From the NCBI GenBank assembly GCA_900556515.1, contig USPH01000045.1:1-8312 (forward strand): a DNA stretch of 8,312 bases, given 5' to 3'. This DNA is from an uncultured Collinsella sp. (GTDB lineage Bacteria; Actinomycetota; Coriobacteriia; Coriobacteriales; Coriobacteriaceae). This document shows, in pieces, positions 1 to 6,181 of this stretch. The notes under the pieces were generated by a model. The model worked only from the letters and a program-made list of their open reading frames with translations, made no database searches and had not been told where the DNA came from. Position numbers and translations under genes: made by a program. Numbering within the stretch: the first letter of the stretch is position 1; the number at the start of each line of letters is the position of its first letter.

Positions 1-49
1 ACGATATCTGCGCATGTCTCGTGGGCTCGGAGATGTGTATAAGAGACAG
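1..49. other. Nextera P7 adapter with i7 index (artefact)
   Basis: Bases 16-49 match the Nextera transposase adapter exactly: 16-30 is the P7-side part and 31-49 is the 19-base mosaic end, AGATGTGTATAAGAGACAG. Bases 8-15 (CTGCGCAT) are an i7 index. Bases 1-7 match the last bases of the P7 flow-cell primer with one mismatch, at base 5. None of this belongs to the organism. Genomic sequence begins at about base 50. Translated forward, the adapter gives the peptide MGSEMCIRDR, a common database contaminant. Confidence 0.98.
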
Positions 50-476
50 GGACAGACTCAGAGACCTCGGCCATGTAGGCGTCGCCCTTGCCGATGTACA
101 TGTCATCGCGGATGCCGATGACGTCGGCCATAAAGGAGATCATGGTAGCGGTCTCGCGGACGGTCTCGCCGTGAGCGATCTGGGACTTCTTCTCGTCCAG
201 GTCCTGCAGCTCAAGGCCGAGCAGGTTGGCGGCCTTAGAGAAGGAAAAACGCGTACGGGTGGAGTTGTCGCGGAACAGGGAGACGGCCAGGCCCGAGTCG
301 AAGATCTTGGACGAAACGTTGTTCTCGCGCAGCTCGCGCAGGGCGTCGGCGACGATGTAGAGCGCCTTGAGCTCATCGGTGGTCTTGTCCCAGGTGTGCA
401 GGAAGTCACTGCCGTACATACCCTTAAAATCGAGGCCGTTCAGCTGCTCGACGAGCTCGGTAAACTTGGCGTCCAT
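50..476 (-). CDS. ygeW: YgeW-type carbamoyltransferase homologue, C-terminus missing
   Basis: This is the N-terminal 142 residues of a protein of the aspartate/ornithine carbamoyltransferase superfamily, YgeW branch. E. coli YgeW is about 400 residues, so roughly a third is present and the frame is cut by the adapter at base 50. The carbamoyl-phosphate-binding loop S-T-R-T-R is at residues 72-76 inside FRDNSTRTRFSF. The segments QDLDEKKSQIAHGETVRETA (91-110) and DDMYIGKGDAY (124-134) are close to what I remember of E. coli YgeW. The ATG at 474-476 follows a GAAAGGA ribosome binding site (484-490) at 7 bases. The enzyme is cytosolic; its substrate was long unknown, and the gene is linked to anaerobic purine/urate catabolism. 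It is probably the third gene of an operon with ygeX and ygeY, though a 201-base gap with strong hairpins separates it from ygeY. Confidence 0.93.
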
Positions 477-630
477 GTAAATGTCCTTTCTAAAGGTGAA
501 ACGATCGCAATGAGTAGATGTGCTCCGGCATGCGCGTGTGGCTAGAACATGCAGAGCGCTATGACGAGGACCCGCTACCGTTGAGGAAGCATGGGAGATA
601 ACGACCGCGGGCCCCAAGTCAACAGGAGGC

Positions 631-655
631 GCCGGGGGCATAAACTGTCCCCGGC
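631..655 (-). other. GC-rich hairpin after ygeY
   Basis: GCCGGGG (631-637) and CCCCGGC (649-655) are perfect 7-base arms around an 11-base loop. In the minus-strand transcript the hairpin starts one base after a second hairpin that spans the ygeY stop codon. No U-run follows, so it is not a standard intrinsic terminator. An RNA-stability or processing element, or partial attenuation before ygeW, is more likely. Confidence 0.55.
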
Positions 656-656
656 T

Positions 657-693
657 CAACAAGATCGAGGAATGGGACTAGTCGATCTTGTTG
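657..693 (-). repeat. 12-bp perfect inverted repeat over the ygeY stop codon
   Basis: CAACAAGATCGA (657-668) and TCGATCTTGTTG (682-693) are perfect 12-base complements with a 13-base loop (669-681). The arm at 682-693 encodes the final residues of YgeY (Asn-Asn-Lys-Ile-Asp), and the stop codon (678-680) lies in the loop. In the mRNA this would be a stable stem ending the ygeY reading frame, followed directly by the GC-rich hairpin at 631-655. The structure is seen in the sequence; its role is inferred. Confidence 0.7.
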
Positions 694-2063
694 TTGGTCA
701 GACCGGCGCGGAACACGGTGGCATCGCCATCGGCCTGGCTCGGATCGTAGAGGTTCAGGGCAGCCACATACATGGCGGCAGCGGTGACCAGGTCGTCCTT
801 GTAGGTGACCTCGTTGGGAGCGTGGGCCTGAGACTCGGCACCCGGGCCAAAGCCGACGCAGGGGATGCCATAGCGGCCCTGGATGGAAACGCAGTTCGTG
901 GAGAAGGTCCACTTGTCGCACAGCGGGCGACCGGTGCGCTTGTCCATGCTGGGCTCGCAGCCGATGCGCTCGTCACCAAACATGGCCTTGTGGGCGTCGA
1001 CGAGGGCCTTGACGTGCGGAGCGGTCTCCTTGTTGATCCACGTGGGGAAGTAAGCCTCGGTCTCGTAGACCTCGCCGGTCCAGGACGGACGGTCGTACAT
1101 GTACATGGAGACCTTCACGTCGTCGCCGTACTTCTTGGCGGCCGGCAGGTTACGGATCTCGTCCAGGCAGGACTCCCAGGTCTCACCGGCGGTCATGCGA
1201 CGGTCGATGGAGATGGCGCAGGAGTCAGCGACGGCGCAACGGCTGGGGCTGGTGTAGAAGATCTGGCTGACGGTGCAGGTGCCGCGGCCCAGGAAGCGGG
1301 CGTCCTCGAAGTGCTCGGGGTTGTACTTGGGGTCGAGCATCTTGACGAGGCCCTTGATGTCGGTCGACTCGTCGCAGCCGTTGTTGTTGAGGGCGCGGAC
1401 GTCGGCGATGATGTCGGCCATCTTGTAGATGGCGTTGTCGCCGCGGTCGGGAGCGGAGCCGTGGCAGGAGGTGCCGTGAACGTCGACGCGGATCTCCATG
1501 CGGCCGCGGTGACCGCGATAGATGCCACCGTCGGTGGGCTCGGTGGAAATGACGAACTCGGGCTTAATGCCGTCCTTGTTGTAGATGTACTGCCAGCACA
1601 TGCCGTCGCAGTCCTCTTCCTGGACGGTGCCGACGACCATGATCTTGTAGCCTTCGGGGATGAGGCCCATGTCCTTCATCATCTTGGCAGCGTAGGTAGC
1701 AGAAGCCATGCCACCCTCCTGGTCGGAGCCGCCGCGGCCGTAGATGATCTCGTCGGTCTCGTAGCCCTCATAGGGATCGGCGTCCCAGTTCTCGATGTTG
1801 CCGATGCCGACGGTGTCGATGTGGGAGTCGATGGCGATGATCTTGTCGCCCTCGCCCATAAAGCCCATAACGTTGCCCAGGCCGTCGACCTTGACCTCGT
1901 CATAGCCGAGGTTCTCCATCTCAGCCTTGATGCAGGCGACAACCTCACCCTCCTCGCAAGACTCAGAGGGATGGGAGATCATAGCGCGCAGGAAGCGAGT
2001 CATATCAGCACGATGGGACTCAGCAGCAGCCTTGATAGCGTCGAAATCGAGTTCTTTAGCCAT
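678..2063 (-). CDS. ygeY: YgeY family M20 metallohydrolase
   Basis: A 461-residue zinc-dependent amidohydrolase of the peptidase M20/ArgE/DapE type. The sequence fits the YgeY branch, often named 'selenium metabolism-linked hydrolase'. Expected metal ligands and catalytic residues are visible: H81 and D83 in DSHIDTV, bridging D114 in GGSDQEGG, catalytic E149 with ligand E150 in VQEED, E175 in STEPT, and H414 in [10 protein letters not shown] dimerisation-type insert lies between about 185 and 300. The length is normal and no signal peptide is seen, so it should be cytosolic. The ATG at 2061-2063 has GAAAGG (2073-2078) at 9 bases. It lies 74 bases downstream of ygeX. Family knowledge places it in purine/urate breakdown, probably hydrolysing an N-carbamoyl or related amide on the way to 2,3-diaminopropionate; that exact substrate is inference. 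Its last codons form part of a hairpin. Confidence 0.93.
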   Translation of the reverse strand: MAKELDFDAIKAAAESHRADMTRFLRAMISHPSESCEEGEVVACIKAEMENLGYDEVKVDGLGNVMGFMGEGDKIIAIDSHIDTVGIGNIENWDADPYEGYETDEIIYGRGGSDQEGGMASATYAAKMMKDMGLIPEGYKIMVVGTVQEEDCDGMCWQYIYNKDGIKPEFVISTEPTDGGIYRGHRGRMEIRVDVHGTSCHGSAPDRGDNAIYKMADIIADVRALNNNGCDESTDIKGLVKMLDPKYNPEHFEDARFLGRGTCTVSQIFYTSPSRCAVADSCAISIDRRMTAGETWESCLDEIRNLPAAKKYGDDVKVSMYMYDRPSWTGEVYETEAYFPTWINKETAPHVKALVDAHKAMFGDERIGCEPSMDKRTGRPLCDKWTFSTNCVSIQGRYGIPCVGFGPGAESQAHAPNEVTYKDDLVTAAAMYVAALNLYDPSQADGDATVFRAGLTNNKID

Positions 2064-2103
2064 TGTTCATAACCTTTCAAACGAAGGAATCTACCTGTGA
2101 GGT

Positions 2104-2130
2104 GGCGGAGCGATACCTATTTACTCCGCC
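2104..2130 (-). other. Hairpin in the ygeX-ygeY gap
   Basis: GGCGGAG (2104-2110) and CTCCGCC (2124-2130) form a perfect 7-base stem with a 13-base loop, 7 bases past the ygeX stop and well clear of the ygeY ribosome binding site. There is no U-tract on the minus strand, so full termination is unlikely. It could stabilise the upstream ygeX message or tune the ygeX:ygeY ratio. Confidence 0.45.
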
Positions 2131-2137
2131 CCAACGA

Positions 2138-3352
2138 TTAGCAAGTGGGATATTCGCCTTCCCAAACAATGCGGCGATACTGGTCGGGATCGGTGTCGCC
2201 CTCGGTGGAGAAGCAGAGCACGGAGCTCGTCTTGTCCAGGCCGATGAGCTCCTTGAGCTCGGCGTACTCGGGATCGAGCATGAGGGTCTCGACCAGGCCG
2301 GTGGTCACAGCGCCGGACTCGCCGGAAATGACGCGCGGGTCGCCCTTCTCGGGAGCGCCCAGGGTGCGCATGCCGCGAGCGGTGACCCAGTCGGGACAGG
2401 ACACGAAGGCGGTGGCGTGGTTGCGCAGGATATCCCAGCCCAGAATGTTGGGCTCGCCGCAGCACAGACCGGCCATGATGGAAGGCATGTCGCCGTCCAC
2501 GATGCGCGGGTCGCCGTCGCCGGCGGCAGCGCCCTTGTACAGACAGGCGGCAGGCGCGCACTCGACCACGACAAAGGTGGGCGGGTTATCGGGATACAGG
2601 TTGGTGAAGTAGCCCACCACGGCACCGGCGAGCGAACCCACGCCAGCCTGGACAAACACGTGGGTCGGGCGGTTGATGGCCATCTCGCGCAGCTGCTCGG
2701 CAGCCTCGGAAGCCATGGTGCCGTAGCCCTCCATGATCCAAGACGGGATCTTCTCGTAGCCCTCCCAGGCGGTGTCCTGAACGATGACGCCGCGCTCGCA
2801 GGCGTCGGCCTCGGCGGCGGCCATGCGCACGCACTCGTCGTAGTTGACCTCTTCGATGGTCACCGTGGCGCCCTCGGCGGCGATGTTATCGAAGCGGGGC
2901 TTGGTGGAACCCTTGGGCATGTGCACGACAGCCTTCTGGCCCAGCTTGTTGGCAGCCCATGCCACGCCGCGGCCATGGTTGCCGTCGGTGGCGGTAAAGA
3001 AGGTAGCCTGGCCAAAGTCCTCGGCCAGCTGATCGGAGGTCAGGTAATCGAAGGTGCAGTCGGCAACGTCCTTGCCGGTCTCGTCGGCAATGTAGTTGGC
3101 CATGGCAAACGAACCGCCCAGAACCTTAAAGGCGTTGAGGCCAAAGCGATAGCTCTCGTCCTTAACGCACAGGTTGGACAGACCCAGGCGCGCAGCCTGG
3201 CCGTCCAGGCGGGCAAGCGGAGTGACAGTGTACTGGGGGAACGACTGGTGGAAGGCGCGGGCCTTCTTCACGTGGTCGAGACTCATGATTCCCAAGTGCT
3301 TGTCATCGCTCTTGGGCATCGTGTTGCCCGCCCACTGGATCTTATCGGCCAT
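2138..3352 (-). CDS. ygeX: 2,3-diaminopropionate ammonia-lyase
   Basis: A 404-residue fold-type II PLP enzyme that converts 2,3-diaminopropionate to pyruvate and two ammonia. The PLP Schiff-base lysine is K76 in FGLNAFKVLGG. The cofactor-binding asparagine motif is ATDGNHGRGVAW (121-132), where D123 should be the first catalytic aspartate. QDTAWEGY (192-199) carries the probable second one, D193. The phosphate-binding glycine loop is AGVGSLAG (236-243), and a Ser-rich C-terminal PLP-ring contact lies near FSTEGDTD. Length matches the E. coli enzyme (about 400). The ATG at 3350-3352 has a strong AAGGAG site (3361-3366) at 8 bases. It is the first gene of the ygeX-ygeY-ygeW operon and is transcribed away from a PAS/HTH regulator. 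In gut anaerobes this lyase is linked to the last step of purine/urate breakdown. It acts in the cytosol. Confidence 0.96.
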   Translation of the reverse strand: MADKIQWAGNTMPKSDDKHLGIMSLDHVKKARAFHQSFPQYTVTPLARLDGQAARLGLSNLCVKDESYRFGLNAFKVLGGSFAMANYIADETGKDVADCTFDYLTSDQLAEDFGQATFFTATDGNHGRGVAWAANKLGQKAVVHMPKGSTKPRFDNIAAEGATVTIEEVNYDECVRMAAAEADACERGVIVQDTAWEGYEKIPSWIMEGYGTMASEAAEQLREMAINRPTHVFVQAGVGSLAGAVVGYFTNLYPDNPPTFVVVECAPAACLYKGAAAGDGDPRIVDGDMPSIMAGLCCGEPNILGWDILRNHATAFVSCPDWVTARGMRTLGAPEKGDPRVISGESGAVTTGLVETLMLDPEYAELKELIGLDKTSSVLCFSTEGDTDPDQYRRIVWEGEYPTC

Positions 3353-3444
3353 ACGGTGAACTCCTTAAGTCCTCTCTTGCCGGCCCCCGCATACGCGTTT
3401 CAGCCCGATCCCATTCACACGACTGAACTTTTATGTGGATGCCA

Positions 3445-3459
3445 AACAAAAAGTTTGTT
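3445..3459. promoter_or_regulatory. Candidate operator copy 1
   Basis: AACAAAAAGTTTGTT has perfect 6-base arms (AACAAA / TTTGTT) around a 3-base centre. It matches the second copy at 3496-3510 in 12 of 15 positions and sits in the divergent promoter region. The likely binder is the adjacent HTH regulator (inference). Confidence 0.5.
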
Positions 3460-3495
3460 AGTAATGTTCTATCACACTTTTTGATTGGTATACCT

Positions 3496-3510
3496 AACGA
3501 ATTGTTTGTT
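3496..3510. promoter_or_regulatory. Candidate operator copy 2
   Basis: AACGAATTGTTTGTT has arms AACGAA / TTTGTT with one mismatch and a 3-base centre. Its centre (3503) is 51 bases from that of copy 1 (3452), about five helical turns, so two bound dimers would lie on nearly the same face of the DNA. Confidence 0.5.
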
Positions 3511-3629
3511 GCCGCAATCGGTACTTTTTCGCCGCCGAACGGTCACATAACGCAGCGACGCTTTCGTTATTTGCGAACAGGTGTGGTTTATGGCACAGTG
3601 AGCCCAAACTAATTTTTAGGAAGGTACCC

Positions 3630-4283
3630 ATGACCCCCGCACAGATTGAGTTTTACAAGCGCCTCGCACACGGCCTGGCGCTCCAATTTGGCCCCAACTG
3701 CGAAGTCGTCGTCCACGATCTGGAGACCGAGGACGTAGACCACTCCATCGTAGTGATCGAAAACGGCCACGTCAGCGGGCGCAAACTGGGTGACGGCCCC
3801 AGCCATATCGTGTTTGAGTCCATGCACGAGGGCGCCACCGATGTACACGACCGCGAGCCGTACCTCACTAAAACCACCGACGGTAAGCTGCTCAAGTCCT
3901 CGACGATCTTTATCCGCAACGATGAGGGCAAACCCGTCGGCATTTTGGGCATCAACTTTGACATTACGCTTATGAAGGCTTTTGAGCGTTCGCTCGACGC
4001 CTTTACCGGCACCGGCGGCACGGGCTATACCGAGCCCGAGCCCATTACCAAGAACATCGGCGACCTGCTCGAGGACCTGCTGCACGAGTGCGAGCAGTTT
4101 GTGGGCAAGCCCGCGGCACTCATGACCAAAGACGAGCGCATTCGTGCCATTGGCTACCTCGACCGTCGCGGCGCCTTCCTCATTTCCAAGTCGAGCGAGC
4201 GCGCCTGCGAGTTCTTTGGCATCTCCAAATACAGCTTCTATAGCTACCTCAATGAGGCCAAGGCGGCGGCCGGCGACAAGTAG
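3630..4283 (+). CDS. YheO-like PAS / helix-turn-helix transcriptional regulator
   Basis: A 217-residue cytosolic DNA-binding protein of the YheO/DauR type. Residues about 8-120 are a YheO-like PAS domain (PAS_6), with the typical GPNCEVVVHDLE start (21-32) and the KSSTIFIRNDEGKPVGILGINFDIT strand pair (89-113). A linker at about 125-142 is followed by a C-terminal helix-turn-helix (HTH_22 type, about 155-212), including KDERIRAIGYLDRRGAFLI and SKYSFYSYLNEA. The length is normal for the family. The ATG at 3630 has TAGGAAGG (3617-3624) at 5 bases. It is divergent from ygeX, the usual layout for a local regulator, so it probably controls the ygeX-Y-W operon and itself. The ligand is unknown; a purine breakdown product or diaminopropionate would be reasonable. 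E. coli instead places a sigma-54 activator gene (ygeV) next to its cluster. Confidence 0.9.
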   Translation: MTPAQIEFYKRLAHGLALQFGPNCEVVVHDLETEDVDHSIVVIENGHVSGRKLGDGPSHIVFESMHEGATDVHDREPYLTKTTDGKLLKSSTIFIRNDEGKPVGILGINFDITLMKAFERSLDAFTGTGGTGYTEPEPITKNIGDLLEDLLHECEQFVGKPAALMTKDERIRAIGYLDRRGAFLISKSSERACEFFGISKYSFYSYLNEAKAAAGDK

Positions 4284-4286
4284 GCA

Positions 4287-4323
4287 CTCGCCCGGATTGA
4301 CCCTCCCCTTTTGGGCGCGAGTT
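4287..4323 (+). terminator. Possible imperfect hairpin after the regulator gene
   Basis: ACTCGCCC shortly after the stop codon can pair with GGGC-GC-GAGT about 18 bases later, leaving a 2-base bulge. The loop contains the run CCCCTTTT. No U-run follows the stem. It is a weak candidate terminator between the regulator and the next gene, which has its own promoter. Confidence 0.3.
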
Positions 4324-4366
4324 CTGGAAAGCACGAATCCAAGACCGAGCCGCTTGGGAAGTTCCA

Positions 4367-4372
4367 TATAAT
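4367..4372 (+). promoter_or_regulatory. -10 box of the 4407 gene
   Basis: A perfect TATAAT lies 35 bases before the ATG at 4407, which gives a short leader of about 28 bases with a GAAAGGA site at 4391-4397. No good -35 is visible at 16-18 bases upstream, so activator dependence or a weak promoter is possible. Confidence 0.55.
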
Positions 4373-4406
4373 CGATGTCATTAATATTTCGAAAGGATGG
4401 AACAGA

Positions 4407-5393
4407 ATGGCGTTGAGCAAGGCATCATGCACCGGTCGCGGATTGATTCCGGCAATTGGTGGACATGTGCACCGCATGTTCGATGAGAGTGAAGACGACC
4501 TGTTTTCGCTGAGCCTTGACGACGTGATGAATGATCGCCCGTGGACCGCCGACGAACTCATGGGCGGCGGGACTCGCCCGTCAAACCCCAATCCCGCACT
4601 TGCGCCTAAGACCGCATCTGCGCCGACTCCTGCGCAGTTGGCTGTTTCGACGCCCGCGCCTACGCCCGCACCCACTTCGGCGCCCACGACCGCTCCCCGC
4701 CCCGCAAGCGACCCGTCCGAGACCGCGGCATTTCTCGCTGCAGCGACGCAGGGCAAATCGGCCGACAGCACCGTTATGTACAGCGCCCAGCAGTTGCCTG
4801 TTCCTGCGGCACGCAAGCCTCCGATCGCAAGGCTCGACGAGCCCGTTGCCCATCAGGTTGCCTACGATTCCTGGGCCACAGCCGATCTGGATGAGACCTC
4901 TACCGGCATGCCGGCGCTCGACGTTCCAGTTAACCCGCTTTTTGCCACCAACACGAGCGCCGTGGACTATGAGGGCGGTGCGGCATATTCCGATTATTCC
5001 GATGACTATGCTGGCAATGGTCGCATCGAGACCGAGGGTTATGGCACCGCATCGAGCGATTATCTCAACGATCCGTACGCTGCCACGCCTGCACCGGAAT
5101 ATGACCCGGAGGCCGCGTCCGCGCCGGCGTATACCAAAAGCACGGGCGAAGAGCGCTTCGCCGATTATTACGCCAAGGAAAAGGCGCTGCGTTTCTCGGA
5201 ATTTCCGCAGGCAGTCAAGGTTGCCTTTATCGCCATTGTCATTGCCCTGCTCGGTGTCATTGCGTTTGAGGGATTCCAGCTGTTCCGCGGCCCCACCCAA
5301 GCGGAGTCGGAAACCCAGCAAAAAGAGGACGATAACCAGTACCTGGACATCAACACCCTCAAGGGCGACCCCAACGACGAGGACGACGAGTAG
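4407..5393 (+). CDS. Pro/Ala-rich single-pass membrane protein, function unknown
   Basis: I do not recognise this 328-residue protein. It starts with a short basic segment and an acidic stretch (about 24-50, FDESEDDLFSLSLDDVM). A low-complexity Pro/Ala/Thr linker follows (about 57-102, repeated TPAPTPAP), then a long Tyr/Asp/Ala-rich region. One hydrophobic helix lies at about 272-293 (VAFIAIVIALLGVIAFEGFQLF), and a 35-residue very acidic tail ends DPNDEDDE. Basic residues before the helix suggest the N-terminus is inside and the tail outside. The ATG at 4407 was chosen because GAAAGGA sits 9 bases upstream; the frame is open back to 4311 without a ribosome binding site. A later ATG (4476, residue 24) is possible. 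It has its own promoter, so it need not be linked to the urate genes. A scaffold or envelope-associated protein would fit, but no function is supported. Confidence 0.8.
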   Translation: MALSKASCTGRGLIPAIGGHVHRMFDESEDDLFSLSLDDVMNDRPWTADELMGGGTRPSNPNPALAPKTASAPTPAQLAVSTPAPTPAPTSAPTTAPRPASDPSETAAFLAAATQGKSADSTVMYSAQQLPVPAARKPPIARLDEPVAHQVAYDSWATADLDETSTGMPALDVPVNPLFATNTSAVDYEGGAAYSDYSDDYAGNGRIETEGYGTASSDYLNDPYAATPAPEYDPEAASAPAYTKSTGEERFADYYAKEKALRFSEFPQAVKVAFIAIVIALLGVIAFEGFQLFRGPTQAESETQQKEDDNQYLDINTLKGDPNDEDDE

Positions 5394-5426
5394 CGAGGGC
5401 TGAAGGCGACCACAGGATCCCGCATC

Positions 5427-5452
5427 CAGCACCGGCTTCTAAGTGCTGTTTT
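5427..5452 (+). terminator. Weak intrinsic terminator
   Basis: CAGCAC (5427-5432) pairs with GTGCTG (5443-5448) across a 10-base loop, followed at once by TTTT (5449-5452). It sits about 35 bases after the stop of the membrane protein gene. The stem is short, so efficiency may be modest. Confidence 0.5.
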
Positions 5453-5463
5453 GGCATCCAGCT

Positions 5464-5540
5464 ACACTTTTCCGAAGTTTTAAGGTGCCTATTTCGACAC
5501 TTTTCCGTACTTTTACACGGCTGATTTCGACACTTTTCCG
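5464..5540. repeat. Tandem repeat, 33-base period, about 2.3 copies
   Basis: The core ACACTTTTCCG starts at 5464, 5497 and 5530, exactly 33 bases apart. The longer ATTTCGACACTTTTCCG is identical at 5491-5507 and 5524-5540. The first two units also share the internal TTTT and the terminal ATTTCG; the third ends after the core. The region is non-coding. The unit may be a Collinsella-type interspersed element or a protein-binding array. Confidence 0.85.
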
Positions 5541-5639
5541 GATGAAAGCCGAATAATCACTTGGGAAACCAACGCCATCCGCGCGTCATTTCGCAGACGG
5601 CGCTTGATTTCCGTCCGTACACGTTGATAGACTTCCTCT

Positions 5640-5658
5640 TGCCCGCAAGGAGCGGGCA
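5640..5658 (+). terminator. GC-rich hairpin with short T-run
   Basis: TGCCCGC (5640-5646) pairs with GCGGGCA (5652-5658) around AAGGA, followed by CGTTTTAT. It resembles an intrinsic terminator read on the plus strand and lies about 100 bases before the 140-residue gene, so attenuation of that gene is also possible. Confidence 0.45.
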
Positions 5659-5758
5659 CGTTTTATCCAGAGTCGGGGTAGAGAGTTGGCTCCACGATCC
5701 CGACGCCAACCGGCCAAGAGGCACGGTGGCCCTGCCAACATCGATGAAAGAAGTCCGT

Positions 5759-6181
5759 ATGGACAATTTCTCTGTGCGCAGCGAGCGCAGCTTCCACAAC
5801 CTGGCAGCCAAGCCAAAACGAATGCATCTTCTGGACGAGCCGAGCGGCTATGCCTCGGCCATGGTCAAGAACAGCCTCTCCCACCAGATGCGCTTTACCG
5901 TGCAGGTGCTCGAGGAAGAGCTCTGCGCCGCCGGCGACCCGCACGTGCTGCAGATCAAGCTGCTCGGAGATGACCCTCGTGAGCCGTCCAGATGGATGCT
6001 CTTCGCCGACAGCGTGTGCGTTGCGGACGGATCCGGCGCCTTTGCCCGCGAGTGCTTCTGCGAGGGCGCCGAGGTGTTTTTGGATCTGTGCCACGACGCC
6101 GTCGAGGCTGCCGAGCTGCGCCAGTGGAGTCAAAGGGAGTACGAGCTGCTGAGTGCCGTGCGCGGGATTGCAATGATTTAG
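5759..6181 (+). CDS. Hypothetical protein, 140 residues
   Basis: I do not recognise this protein. It is soluble, mixed and moderately acidic, has no membrane segment or signal peptide, and is Cys-containing (CVADGSGAFARECFCEGAEVFLDLC). Codon third positions are strongly G/C in this frame from about residue 20 onward, which supports real coding, whereas the antisense frame shows the mirror pattern. The ATG at 5759 is preceded by AAAGAAG at 5 bases. The frame is open upstream to 5561, but that part has weak coding character. An ATG at 5744 is the main alternative. Its stop codon (6179-6181) overlaps the stop of the decayed minus-strand gene by two bases, so the two are convergent. The long upstream region carries hairpins that could regulate it. 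Confidence 0.65.
   Translation: MDNFSVRSERSFHNLAAKPKRMHLLDEPSGYASAMVKNSLSHQMRFTVQVLEEELCAAGDPHVLQIKLLGDDPREPSRWMLFADSVCVADGSGAFARECFCEGAEVFLDLCHDAVEAAELRQWSQREYELLSAVRGIAMI

Larger units (their letters stand above)
3353..3629. promoter_or_regulatory. Divergent ygeX / regulator intergenic region
   Basis: This 277-base gap between two divergent genes has an AT-rich core (about 3420-3520) inside otherwise GC-rich DNA. It must hold both promoters. I could not find a convincing -35/-10 pair on either strand. The best partial candidate is an extended -10 shape, TGGTATACC (3486-3494), centred on the perfect palindrome GGTATACC. Two related 15-base palindromes lie at 3445-3459 and 3496-3510. Confidence 0.6.
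5394..5758. other. Non-coding stretch with repeats and hairpins
   Basis: This 365-base stretch has no convincing gene. It contains a weak terminator (5427-5452), a 33-base-period tandem repeat (5464-5540), a GC-rich hairpin (5640-5658) and a set of mutually exclusive complementary segments (5672-5739). Frames are open on both strands here (plus from 5561, minus 5811-5557), but codon bias becomes convincing only after about 5759. Confidence 0.6.

Noticed and set aside
21..545. Plus-strand open frame of 174 codons beginning MGSEMCIRDR
   Set aside because: It starts inside the Nextera adapter and is antisense to ygeW, so it is an artefact.
591..2072. Plus-strand open frame of 493 codons
   Set aside because: Antisense to ygeY. 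High-GC DNA leaves the mirror frame open; its Val/Gly/Asp-rich translation has no domain, and ygeY has full catalytic motifs.
3458..3477. CRP-like site around TATCACACTTT
   Set aside because: Only one half-site is recognisable; the spacing to any second half is wrong.
2063..3484. Plus-strand open frame of 473 codons
   Set aside because: Antisense shadow of ygeX, with low-complexity Gly/Val/His-rich composition and no ribosome binding site.
3609..4367. Minus-strand open frame of 252 codons
   Set aside because: Antisense to the PAS/HTH regulator, which has a clear start site and family domains.
4531..5432. Long alternative frames on both strands (plus 4531-5403, minus 4581-5432)
   Set aside because: Arg/Pro-rich shadows of the membrane protein gene, which has a promoter, a ribosome binding site and a sensible membrane helix.
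5464..5540. CRISPR array
   Set aside because: The 33-base units are contiguous near-repeats without unique spacers of regular length, and no cas genes are present.
5557..5811. Minus-strand frame of 84 codons ending in MTRGWRWFPK
   Set aside because: Looks protein-like only at its end, has no ribosome binding site and overlaps the hairpins and the start of the plus-strand gene. It may be a relic but cannot be supported as a gene.
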